25,409 bases of DNA from positions 1 to 25,409 of the forward strand of contig JAPUJM010000025.1 in NCBI GenBank assembly GCA_027296205.1, read 5' to 3'. Source of the stretch: Actinomycetota bacterium (GTDB taxonomy: Bacteria; Actinomycetota; Acidimicrobiia; Spongiisociales; ZC4RG35). A program made the translations under genes and the position numbers. Below the pieces are notes generated by a model. It was given only the letters and a program-made list of their open reading frames with translations, searched no databases and was not told the origin of the DNA. Below, piece by piece: positions 1 to 6,911 of the stretch; the first letter of the stretch is position 1, and each line of letters starts with the position of its first letter.

Positions 1-326
1 TAGTCGATGTCGAATCGGTCGAGCTCTGCCCTGGCTCTGATACGTCCGCCCGGCTTCGAGGGAGGCTGCTCCTCTTTGTGACCCTCGATGTAGATACACC
101 AGTCGGGGCACGCTCTGGAACAGACCATGCAGACGGTGCAGGCATCCTGATCGAGGGCGATGACTCCCCTCGCTCGAGCCACTGGTGTCTCCTTGACGAT
201 GGGATAGTTGACCGTGGCCAGGTACTTCTTGGGAAGGAAGATCGTTTTGAACATCGTGGTGATGGTCACTCTGAGACCCTTGATCAACCCGACGCCGGGG
301 ATGGTGCGGTGGCCGTTGTTAGTCAT
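1..326 (-). CDS. nuoI: Complex I subunit NuoI of the NADH-module-less operon (partial, 3' end outside window)
   Basis: This is the N-terminal 108 residues of a peripheral-arm ferredoxin-like subunit that passes electrons through two [4Fe-4S] clusters towards NuoB. The first cluster motif is visible as C63, C66, C69 and C73-P. The visible part ends in RFDID plus the start of a Tyr codon, the usual lead-in to the second cluster motif, which lies outside the window. The ATG at 326 overlaps the nuoH stop by one base (TGATG), so translation is probably coupled. The protein differs clearly from the other NuoI at 18662-19318: the spacing before the first motif is different and the segment between motifs is rich in Lys and Arg. 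It resembles NuoI of 11-subunit complexes. The cut is the window edge, not a sign of gene damage. Confidence 0.93.
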   Translation of the reverse strand, partial: MTNNGHRTIPGVGLIKGLRVTITTMFKTIFLPKKYLATVNYPIVKETPVARARGVIALDQDACTVCMVCSRACPDWCIYIEGHKEEQPPSKPGGRIRARAELDRFDID

Positions 327-1333
327 CAGAGCACCACTTTCAGAGTCGCGGTGATGGCGATGTTCATCAGAGCCAACGGGATCAGCACCTTCCACGCAAG
401 AGTTTGCAGTTGGTCCTCGCGGAAACGGGGAAAGGTCCACCGGAACCAGATCATGGTGAAAGTCAGCAGGAACACCTTTCCGACGAGGATCAAGGGACCG
501 GTGAACTCCAGACTGGACTCGGGCACGAAGGGAAGCCAGTAGCCGCCGAGGAAGAGCGTGGCGGCAATGGCCGACAACGTGAACATGTTGGCGAATTCGG
601 CAAGGAAGAAGAACAGGAATCGAAAGCCCGAGTACTCGGTCAAGTACCCCATCACCAGCTCGGACTCGGCGATGGGCATGTCGAAGGGGATTCTGGCGAG
701 TTCGGCCAACGCGGCGGTCATGAAAATCCCGAAACCGACGAACTGGACCACCACAAACGGGAAACCGACGCTGATCTGGGCCTCGACGATCCCGCTCATG
801 CTCATCGTCCCGGCCATGATCACAGATCCGACGACCGCCAGGACCAGGGGACGCTCATAGGCGATGAGCTGGCCTGCGGCCCGCAGGCCACCCATGAGCG
901 AGTACTTGTTCGCCGAGGACCAACCCGCCATCAGAACGCCGATGGTGCCGACCGAGGAGATGGCCAGGGCGTAGAAGATGCCAACCGAGAGATCCTGGAA
1001 AATGAGGCCGGGCCCGAAGGGGATCACCAAGAAGAGCGAGACTGTCCCGACCAATACCAGAATCGGGGCCGCCTTGAAAACAGGACTGTCGGCATCCTCG
1101 GGAACCAGGTCCTCCTTTTGAAAGAACTTGACACCGTCGGCGATGAGCTGGGCCCAACCCCAGCGCCCCCCCGCAAAGTAGGGGCCAACCCGGGACTGCA
1201 TCTTGGCCGAGAGCTTCATCTCGGCGAATCCCAACAGCATCCCGATCAGAGGCACCATCGTTGCCACGAGCAGCAGCTTGCCGGCGAGGGAAACCCAGAA
1301 ATTCGAGAACACGTCGGTGATGGTCTCGATCAC
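326..1333 (-). CDS. nuoH: Complex I membrane subunit NuoH (second-type complex)
   Basis: This 335-residue membrane protein of about eight helices forms the quinone chamber and joins the peripheral arm to the proton pumps. The GTG start at 1333 overlaps the nuoD stop by four bases (GTGA), with AGGAG about ten bases upstream. Recognisable NuoH parts are the QSRVGP loop (46-51), the ADGVKFF segment (65-71), AYERP (158-162) and the cytoplasmic loop ending GYLTEYSG (229-236). In that loop the usual P-E-A-E-x-E reads P-I-A-E-S-E: the first conserved Glu is Ile221, while E223 and E225 remain. The NuoH at 19321-20415 keeps the Glu. The family assignment is certain. What the substitution does to quinone or proton chemistry is inference. 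Confidence 0.95.
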   Translation of the reverse strand: MIETITDVFSNFWVSLAGKLLLVATMVPLIGMLLGFAEMKLSAKMQSRVGPYFAGGRWGWAQLIADGVKFFQKEDLVPEDADSPVFKAAPILVLVGTVSLFLVIPFGPGLIFQDLSVGIFYALAISSVGTIGVLMAGWSSANKYSLMGGLRAAGQLIAYERPLVLAVVGSVIMAGTMSMSGIVEAQISVGFPFVVVQFVGFGIFMTAALAELARIPFDMPIAESELVMGYLTEYSGFRFLFFFLAEFANMFTLSAIAATLFLGGYWLPFVPESSLEFTGPLILVGKVFLLTFTMIWFRWTFPRFREDQLQTLAWKVLIPLALMNIAITATLKVVL

Positions 1334-2523
1334 CGATCCACATCTCCTAGTACGAAATCGAGACTTCCCATGATGGCGATGATGTCGGGCACCAGGACAC
1401 CCTCCAGGATCCAGGACAGAATCGAGATATTGGAGAAGCTGGCAGATCTGATCTTGAGTCGATACGGCCCGGTACCGCCGTCCGATACCAGGTAATAACC
1501 CATTTCCCCCTTGGGATTCTCGGCTCGCACGTAGGTCTCACCTTGGGGAACCTTGATGAGTTTGGGAACCTTGGCCTGAAGCGGCCCGGAGGGCGGGATC
1601 CCGTCGATGGCCTGCTGGATGATCTTGGTGGACTCCCGAATCTCCTGGAGGCGCACCCACCAGCGGTCCCAGCAGTCGCCGTTCTCACCAACTACCACAT
1701 CAAAGTCGAACTTGTCATAGGGCAGATAGTCCTCGACCTTGCGCAGGTCGAAGTTCACACCTGATGCCCGGAGATTCGGCCCGGAGACACCAAAGGCGGC
1801 GGCTACTTCCGGGGGTAGGACACCGAGGCCCTTGGTGCGAGCCCGGAAGATCTCGTTCCCGGCGACCAGGTCTTCGATCTCCTCACAAGTATCCAAGACC
1901 ACGCTCATGGCATCACGAGTATCGGCCAGAAATCCTGCGGGAAGATCCTGAGGTGTCTTCTTGGTCGTCGGTCCTGCGCCGGCGTTTGGCTTGACGCCAC
2001 CAATGCGGTTGAAGTTGGGGTGGAACCGCCCACCGGTCACACCCTCGAGAAGGTCGAGAACACGTTCTCGGTCACGTAGGGCGAAGAACAGAGGCGTCGC
2101 AGCACCAAGCTCGAGGGGGTACGAGGCCATGAATATGAGGTGTGAGGAGATACGGGCCATTTCCGTGAGAATGAGCCTGATGTACTGGGCACGCTCGGGC
2201 ACCTCGACATCCATCAACTTCTCGGCTGCGACGATGAACGGGATCTCGTTGGCGTATCCGGAGACCCAATCGATCCGGTTGATGAGAGCCGTGATCTGCA
2301 GATATGTTCGTACCTCGGACAGCTTCTCATACCCGCGGTGCATGTAACCGATCACCGGCCTGACGTCGAAGCACCGCTCACCGTTGACACGGGCGACCAG
2401 TCGAAGCACCCCATGGGTCGAAGGGTGCTGAGGACCGATGTTGAGGGTCATGTCCTCGGTCTGAATCTCGACCGAGACCTGTGCCTCGCTCAGATGCTTG
2501 GTCAGGTCGTTATCCGTGACCAT
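1330..2523 (-). CDS. nuoD: Complex I subunit NuoD (second-type complex)
   Basis: This 397-residue peripheral-arm subunit forms the quinone headgroup site together with NuoB and descends from the [NiFe]-hydrogenase large subunit. The N-terminal GPQHPSTHG motif (30-38) carries the quinone-site His at H37. The C-terminus has the family ending (GDVDR). At the position of Thermus Nqo4 Tyr87, in the RMDY segment, this protein reads RIDW with Trp at 86. I chose the ATG at 2523 because it overlaps the nuoC stop by one base; an upstream extension to 2589 is possible in frame but would run into nuoC. The gene is followed by nuoH with a GTGA overlap, so no nuoE, F or G intervenes. Hydrogenase Ni-binding cysteines are absent, so a hydrogenase is unlikely. 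Confidence 0.95.
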   Translation of the reverse strand: MVTDNDLTKHLSEAQVSVEIQTEDMTLNIGPQHPSTHGVLRLVARVNGERCFDVRPVIGYMHRGYEKLSEVRTYLQITALINRIDWVSGYANEIPFIVAAEKLMDVEVPERAQYIRLILTEMARISSHLIFMASYPLELGAATPLFFALRDRERVLDLLEGVTGGRFHPNFNRIGGVKPNAGAGPTTKKTPQDLPAGFLADTRDAMSVVLDTCEEIEDLVAGNEIFRARTKGLGVLPPEVAAAFGVSGPNLRASGVNFDLRKVEDYLPYDKFDFDVVVGENGDCWDRWWVRLQEIRESTKIIQQAIDGIPPSGPLQAKVPKLIKVPQGETYVRAENPKGEMGYYLVSDGGTGPYRLKIRSASFSNISILSWILEGVLVPDIIAIMGSLDFVLGDVDR

Positions 2524-3110
2524 CACGCTTCGGGGTTTTCCGTCGACGGTTTCTCCGGCATATCCTCGACATCGACGGTGCCGGGCCACGGTTTCACCTC
2601 GCGACTCAACAACGGATAGCTCTTCTTGAGAGGGTTGCCCAGGAACGACTCCGGCAGATAGAGGGGACCCGGGTCGGGATGCCCCTCGAACTCGATGCCG
2701 AACATCTCGGCCGCTTCCCTCTCATGCCAGTTGGCGCCCACGTAGACCTCGACGATGCTCGCCACCGAAGGCTTTACATTCGGGAGGTCGGTCGAAAACG
2801 TGATGCGACGTCCTTCTGTCAGGTCGCACACCGTGCAGAGAAGCTCAATCCGCTCCTCGGTTTCCTCGTTGAGGGTGTCTCCGACCTCGACATCGTTGGC
2901 CCAATCGATGGCGGAGAGCCATGAGAAGAAAACCAAATCCAGGTTGTCTCGAGCCTTGGTGAGCGCGTTGACCCATTGGTCGGCAGGAACACGCAACTTG
3001 ATGGTGTCGAATTGGATCTCCGCCTCGCCGCCAACCGCCTCGGCAGCGGCGTCGGCGAATTCCTGAAGCGGGTGGACCGCAAGTTCAGGGTCAGACGGGC
3101 TCGAGGTCAC
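2523..3110 (-). CDS. nuoC: Complex I subunit NuoC (second-type complex)
   Basis: This 195-residue (30-kDa-type) peripheral-arm scaffold subunit packs against NuoD and NuoB. It carries the family signature near the C-terminus: NWHERE, then EMFGIEFEGHP, then PLKKSYPL. The commoner form has Asp where this one has Glu (AEMFGI). I chose the GTG at 3110, which overlaps the end of nuoB by 20 bases and has GAGAAG about ten bases upstream; an ATG at 3167 would extend too far into nuoB. NuoC and NuoD are separate genes here, not fused as in E. coli. Confidence 0.9.
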   Translation of the reverse strand: MTSSPSDPELAVHPLQEFADAAAEAVGGEAEIQFDTIKLRVPADQWVNALTKARDNLDLVFFSWLSAIDWANDVEVGDTLNEETEERIELLCTVCDLTEGRRITFSTDLPNVKPSVASIVEVYVGANWHEREAAEMFGIEFEGHPDPGPLYLPESFLGNPLKKSYPLLSREVKPWPGTVDVEDMPEKPSTENPEA

Positions 3111-3588
3111 GCTTGTTCCACTTCTCTTTGATGTTCTCGTTTTGGATGATCTGCTGCAGGAGGACAATTCCTTCCATCAGCGCCTCCGGCCGGGGAGGGC
3201 AGCCCGGGACATACACGTCGACAGGCAAGAGTTGGTCGACGCCTTTGGTGACTGAGTACGAATCCCAGTAGGGGCCACCACAGTTGGCACAGGAACCCAT
3301 GGAGATGACGTATTTGGGCTCTGGCATCTGATCGTAGAGACGACGGATCGATGGAGCCATCTTGTCGGTGACGGTGCCCGCCACCACCATCAGGTCCGCT
3401 TGCCGGGGTGAAGCCGGGAGGGGGATGATCCCGAAACGCATGAAGTCATAGCGTGGGCCGGAAGCGGCCATCATCTCAATGGCACAGCAGGCAAGACCGA
3501 ACTGGAACATCCAGAGCGAGTATTTGCGCGACCAATTGAGCAGCCAGGAAACAGGCTTGGGGACTCCGAATTTCTGGGCTACTCCCAC
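3091..3588 (-). CDS. nuoB: Complex I subunit NuoB, N2 cluster subunit (second-type complex)
   Basis: This 165-residue subunit holds the terminal [4Fe-4S] cluster N2, which reduces quinone at the NuoB/NuoD interface. All four ligands are present: the tandem C34-C35 (ACCAIEM), C100 (GSCANCGGPY) and C130 (VPGCPPRPEAL). I chose the GTG at 3588, which has GGGAG eight bases upstream and overlaps the nuoA stop by ten bases. A start at 3780 would run through nuoA and add residues unlike any NuoB. With the cluster intact, the complex should carry electrons as far as N2. Confidence 0.95.
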   Translation of the reverse strand: MGVAQKFGVPKPVSWLLNWSRKYSLWMFQFGLACCAIEMMAASGPRYDFMRFGIIPLPASPRQADLMVVAGTVTDKMAPSIRRLYDQMPEPKYVISMGSCANCGGPYWDSYSVTKGVDQLLPVDVYVPGCPPRPEALMEGIVLLQQIIQNENIKEKWNKRDLEPV

Positions 3589-3944
3589 TGCAATACTCCC
3601 TTGCGGATGGCATAGACCAACCCGAGCACCAGGATGCCGATGAAAACAAGCATTTCCACGAGGCCAAACACCCCCAGGTCCTCGAGGATGATCGCCCAGG
3701 GGAAGATGAACACCGCCTCGACGTCGAAGATGACGAACAGGAGGCCGAAAACGTAATATCGAACGTAGGTCTGACTCCATCCTGACCCCACAGCATCAAC
3801 CCCACACTCATAGGTGAGTCTTTTGGCCTTGGTGGGGTTGTTAGGTCGGAGAATCGAGGCGACACCCAGCATCCCGAGGACCAGGACGGCGCCAAGGGCA
3901 GCAAAAGCGCCCACAGTCAGATAGCTTTCGAAGTACGCGCTCAT
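3579..3944 (-). CDS. nuoA: Complex I membrane subunit NuoA (second-type complex)
   Basis: This 121-residue membrane subunit has three predicted helices and lies beside NuoH, J and K at the heel of the complex. Family features are the YECG segment in the loop after helix 1 and the acidic helix 2 (FVIFDVEAVFIFPW). It is the first gene of the left operon, with ATG at 3944 and GGAGAG about ten bases upstream. A promoter-like sequence lies about 125 bases upstream at 4071-4099 on the same strand. Confidence 0.95.
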   Translation of the reverse strand: MSAYFESYLTVGAFAALGAVLVLGMLGVASILRPNNPTKAKRLTYECGVDAVGSGWSQTYVRYYVFGLLFVIFDVEAVFIFPWAIILEDLGVFGLVEMLVFIGILVLGLVYAIRKGVLQWE

Positions 3945-4070
3945 TCTCTAGTGCTCTCCAACGCGCGGAGCCTCGAGCACGAGGACGCCGCGAGTGGCGT
4001 TTCCGGCCGTTGAAACGTCAGCATATTCACGTTGGGGTGCACCTACCGTCGAGGGACAGGACCGGCGGCG

Positions 4071-4099
4071 AGTATACGCATGGCCCGGTGCCGGTCGAA
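4071..4099 (-). promoter_or_regulatory. Putative sigma-70-type promoter of the left nuo operon
   Basis: On the minus strand TTCGAC (4094-4099) and TATACT (4071-4076) are separated by exactly 17 bases, close to the housekeeping consensus. It would give a leader of about 120 bases before nuoA. This is a pattern match only; no transcript data were available. Confidence 0.45.
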
Positions 4100-4145
4100 G
4101 TCAGGGTTCGCCAATTGCCAGCGGGTCAAAACAAGTCACACCATC

Positions 4146-4151
4146 TAGCCT
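4146..4151 (+). promoter_or_regulatory. Putative -10 element for leaderless transcription of the phosphodiesterase gene
   Basis: TAGCCT lies four bases before the ATG at 4156 and seven before the in-frame ATG at 4159. No Shine-Dalgarno sequence is visible before either codon. This is the layout of leaderless actinobacterial transcripts, in which transcription begins at the start codon. There is no clear -35 box. Confidence 0.3.
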
Positions 4152-4155
4152 GCCG

Positions 4156-5241
4156 ATGATGTGGTCAGTCCCCTCCTACGACGGCGCCGGGCTTGTCAAC
4201 CTCATCGCGGAGCTGGAGTTGAAGTTGACCGGCCTCTCGGCGTTCCCCGGACTGGTGTCTGATCTCGCGGCTTCGATTCCGAACGCCGACACCTACGTCC
4301 TGGTGCTGTTCGACGGGCTCGGAGTTGCCCAACTCGGGGACCCCGGGGCACGAACGCTTGCCGTATCGAGAAGGGGGACTCTCCAAGCACCGTTTCCATC
4401 GACGACGAGCGTGTCTCTGGCCACCATCGCCACGGGTTTGCCACCATCGAAACACGGCCAGGTAGCCCATCTCACCTGGATGCCTGACCTGGGCAAGGTC
4501 GTCAACAGCCTGAAATGGGTAACGACCACGGGAGAATCCGTGCCCTACGGATACTCCTCGGTGCTCCCGTCACCAAACCTCTGGGAGCGACTCCGTGCTG
4601 CCGGCATCGAGCCGATCACCGTCCAGCCCGGTGACTTCTCGGGCTCCCCACTCTCCCGGGGTCTCTACCGGGGGGTGAGATTCGAGGGTGCGTGGGACGA
4701 AGAGGACCTGGTGACGGCAACAGTCCAACTCGGCTCCGAGCCCGGGCGCCTCATCTTCACCTACGTGCCTCATGTCGATGTCGCGGGCCACGTCTTCGGA
4801 CTCGAATCCAGTGAGTTTGCCGAGGCGATCAGGATCGTCGTCGGTGTGTGGGAAGGTCTCATCTCACGGCTTCCGCCGGGCGTGGCGCTGATCGGGACCG
4901 CCGACCACGGTCTTCTCCAGTTCACAGATGACCAGAAGGTACTGATTCGCGACCCCCGCTTCGACGACCTCCGCTTCGCTGGAGACACCCGCGGAGTGCA
5001 TCTGTGGGGCGACGACCGGCTGATGAGCGACCTGGCCGAGATGACCGGAGGGTCTCTGGTCGATGGCGCCCCGCTGATCGGGCCGGATCCGACTCCCGAG
5101 GCGCTATCCCGGCTCGGCGAGAAGGTGTTGCTGGCACCCGACGATCGAGCATTCATCCCCAGGGGCTTCGACAAGAGACTTCGTTGCTATCACGGCGGAT
5201 TGTCGACTGCCGAGGTGGATATACCTCTCCTGGTGGGTTGA
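4156..5241 (+). CDS. Alkaline-phosphatase-superfamily phosphodiesterase / nucleotide pyrophosphatase
   Basis: This predicted soluble two-metal hydrolase of 361 residues belongs to the type I phosphodiesterase/nucleotide pyrophosphatase group. The family metal and catalytic residues can be followed through the sequence: D53 in LFDGLG, the nucleophile Thr in PSTTS (83 or 84), D208 and H212 in HVDVAGH, D250-H251 in TADHG, and H346 in CYHGG. The site therefore looks complete. No signal peptide is evident, suggesting a cytoplasmic enzyme. The substrate cannot be told from sequence; phosphodiester or pyrophosphate bonds of nucleotides or phospholipid head groups are typical. I chose the ATG at 4156, with 4159 as a close alternative, because homology begins just after it. 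The gene stands alone, divergent from nuoA and convergent with the DUF402 gene. Confidence 0.85.
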   Translation: MMWSVPSYDGAGLVNLIAELELKLTGLSAFPGLVSDLAASIPNADTYVLVLFDGLGVAQLGDPGARTLAVSRRGTLQAPFPSTTSVSLATIATGLPPSKHGQVAHLTWMPDLGKVVNSLKWVTTTGESVPYGYSSVLPSPNLWERLRAAGIEPITVQPGDFSGSPLSRGLYRGVRFEGAWDEEDLVTATVQLGSEPGRLIFTYVPHVDVAGHVFGLESSEFAEAIRIVVGVWEGLISRLPPGVALIGTADHGLLQFTDDQKVLIRDPRFDDLRFAGDTRGVHLWGDDRLMSDLAEMTGGSLVDGAPLIGPDPTPEALSRLGEKVLLAPDDRAFIPRGFDKRLRCYHGGLSTAEVDIPLLVG

Positions 5242-5274
5242 GCAGGCCAACACGCTGTCGCAGCAGTTCTTGGA

Positions 5275-5775
5275 TCAGCTCACCCGCGACAACCACTCCC
5301 CGGCCACATCGAAGAAGGGCTCTCTCTGATTCTCCAGCTCACCGACGATCCGCTCGGTCTCCGCCTCTGCCCGAAGGATCATCTCCCTGGTGTATCCGTA
5401 CTTGACCTGATGGGCCCGGAACTCGTCCTCGTCCTCTATCTCCACGGTTCCGTCATGCTGGACGATCACATCCAGATCCAGGTCGATCATCTCGTAGCGA
5501 TTCTCCGATACCCATTTCGGCGGGGTCGTTATGTCGACAAAATGGGAGAACCGGGTCGTGGCGCCGTTGTAGTGAAGATGCCACCAGCCCTCATGAGGAG
5601 CGCAGAAGACCGCATCCTCCCGGGTGGGCCGGACCGACTCATCGCCTTTCCAGCGCTTGGTCCCCCGGGGAACCGCGATCCAGGACCCGTATTCGTCCTC
5701 GCCGAGAAACCACGCCTCGAACCCCCAATGTGTGATGTCGGGGTTCTTGAGGAATTGGACTGTCACCGGGCGCAT
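5275..5775 (-). CDS. DUF402 family protein (FomD/Ntdp-like)
   Basis: This small 166-residue protein has a DUF402 barrel. Its hallmark is the acidic run after YEMIDLDLD (95-103), followed by DG and the EIEDEDEF stretch (112-119). In the family these residues bind divalent metals, and characterised members hydrolyse nucleoside di- or triphosphates (Ntdp) or a cytidylyl intermediate (FomD). The role here is probably a nucleotide phosphohydrolase, but the substrate is unknown. The ATG at 5775 is chosen; a TTG at 5784 would add three residues. A TACTCT box eight bases before the ATG could be a -10 for a near-leaderless message. The gene converges with the phosphodiesterase, with 33 bases between the stops. 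Confidence 0.8.
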   Translation of the reverse strand: MRPVTVQFLKNPDITHWGFEAWFLGEDEYGSWIAVPRGTKRWKGDESVRPTREDAVFCAPHEGWWHLHYNGATTRFSHFVDITTPPKWVSENRYEMIDLDLDVIVQHDGTVEIEDEDEFRAHQVKYGYTREMILRAEAETERIVGELENQREPFFDVAGEWLSRVS

Positions 5776-5851
5776 CCTCGCCAAGAGTATGCCCCTTCAC
5801 CGGGTTCGGCGGTGCTCCTCCCGAGTTTCGCTCTCTACCTGAGGAGAGTGG

Positions 5852-5884
5852 TTGTTTGCTCTACCACGGTAGGGGTAATAGCTT
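5852..5884 (+). promoter_or_regulatory. Putative promoter region of the ferric-iron transporter operon
   Basis: Two overlapping matches exist: TTGTTT (5852-5857) with TAATAG (5876-5881) at an 18-base gap, and TTGCTC (5856-5861) with TAGCTT (5879-5884) at a 17-base gap. A short inverted repeat, CTACC-AC-GGTAG (5861-5872), lies between the boxes where an operator could sit. I cannot assign a regulator, and it does not look like a standard iron box. Confidence 0.35.
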
Positions 5885-5921
5885 GAGATCGTTCGCTACC
5901 TAACGACCTCGGAGAATCGGG

Positions 5922-6908
5922 TTGAAACGTCTTGTCGCAGTCGCCGTCTTCGGCGCCCTGGTGGTCGCCGCCTGTGGTTCGAGCGGATCTGACAATCGGC
6001 TCATCGTCTACTCCGGGCGGAGCGAAGAGCTGATTCAGCAGCTGATCGATCGGTTCACCGACTCCACCGGCGTCGAAGTGGAAGTTCGGTATGCCGGTTC
6101 CACCGATCTCGCCGCCACCCTTCTCCAGGAAGGTGACACCACCGACGCCGATGTCTTCTTCGCGCAGGACCCGGCCTCGCTTGGTTCCGTCGCCGACTTG
6201 TTGGCAGACCTTCCCCGTTCGATCCTGGACTTGGTGGACCCCAAGTTCGCCGACCGAAACGGGCGATGGGTGGGTACCTCCGGTCGCGTCCGCACCTTCG
6301 TCTACAACACCGAAACGACCATCGAGTTGCCGCAAACCATCGACGACGTGACCGACCCGCGCTGGTTTGGGGAAGTCGGCGTCGCCCCGACCAACGGATC
6401 GTTCCTGGCGTTCGTGTCAGCGATGATCCTGGAGCGAGGGGAAGATGCCACTCTTCAATGGCTCGAGTCGCTGGAGATGAACCGACCACAGGAGTTCCCC
6501 AGGAACAGCCCGATCGTTGCTGCGGCCGACTCTGGCGTGGTCGAAGGTGGTCTTGTCAACCATTACTACCTGCTGCGGCTGCGAGCGGAAGGCGAGGGCA
6601 CCCACTCCGAGAACTGGTTCATACCCGCAGGTGATGTCGGGACGCTGGTGATGCCGGCGGGGGTGGGCATACTCTCCGTGACCGACATGCCGGAGGCGGC
6701 CCGTCAATTCATCGAGTTTCTCCTCTCGGAAGCGGCTCAGACCTACTTCGCCACCGAGACCTTCGAGTTTCCCCTCATCCCCGGTGTGCCACCCGCCCGG
6801 GGCCTCCCTGCACTCAAGGACCTCAACACACCCGACATCGACCTGTCAGAGCTCGCCGACGTCCTCGAGGACGCGGCACGTCTCGTCTCCGAGGCTGGCC
6901 TCGTTTAG
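5922..6908 (+). CDS. Ferric-iron ABC transporter substrate-binding lipoprotein
   Basis: This 328-residue extracytoplasmic iron-binding lipoprotein is of the FbpA/FutA/SfuA type. A lipoprotein signal sequence ends in VAAC with the lipidated Cys at 18. Tyrosines that match the iron ligands of the family are Y30 (VYSGR), Y128 (VYNTE) and the adjacent pair Y215-Y216 in NHYYLLR, the clearest family marker. The start is TTG at 5922, preceded by GGAG about seven bases upstream. The permease gene follows three bases after the stop. Ferric iron is the likely substrate from the Tyr pair; another small metal or anion is less likely. Confidence 0.88.
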   Translation: MKRLVAVAVFGALVVAACGSSGSDNRLIVYSGRSEELIQQLIDRFTDSTGVEVEVRYAGSTDLAATLLQEGDTTDADVFFAQDPASLGSVADLLADLPRSILDLVDPKFADRNGRWVGTSGRVRTFVYNTETTIELPQTIDDVTDPRWFGEVGVAPTNGSFLAFVSAMILERGEDATLQWLESLEMNRPQEFPRNSPIVAAADSGVVEGGLVNHYYLLRLRAEGEGTHSENWFIPAGDVGTLVMPAGVGILSVTDMPEAARQFIEFLLSEAAQTYFATETFEFPLIPGVPPARGLPALKDLNTPDIDLSELADVLEDAARLVSEAGLV

Positions 6909-6911
6909 ATC

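Noticed and set aside
404..1495. Long plus-strand open frame (363 codons) antisense to nuoH
   Set aside because: It is opposite a certain nuoH/nuoD, its protein is very hydrophilic with no recognisable domain, and long antisense frames are expected in high-GC DNA.
1..3944. Left operon as a membrane-bound [NiFe] hydrogenase
   Set aside because: NuoD lacks the Ni-binding cysteine pairs and keeps the complex I HPSTHG motif, and NuoA, a complex I subunit, is present.
3994..4155. N-terminal extension of the phosphodiesterase gene
   Set aside because: The extension crosses the promoter region of nuoA, has no ribosome site, and similarity to the family begins only after 4156.
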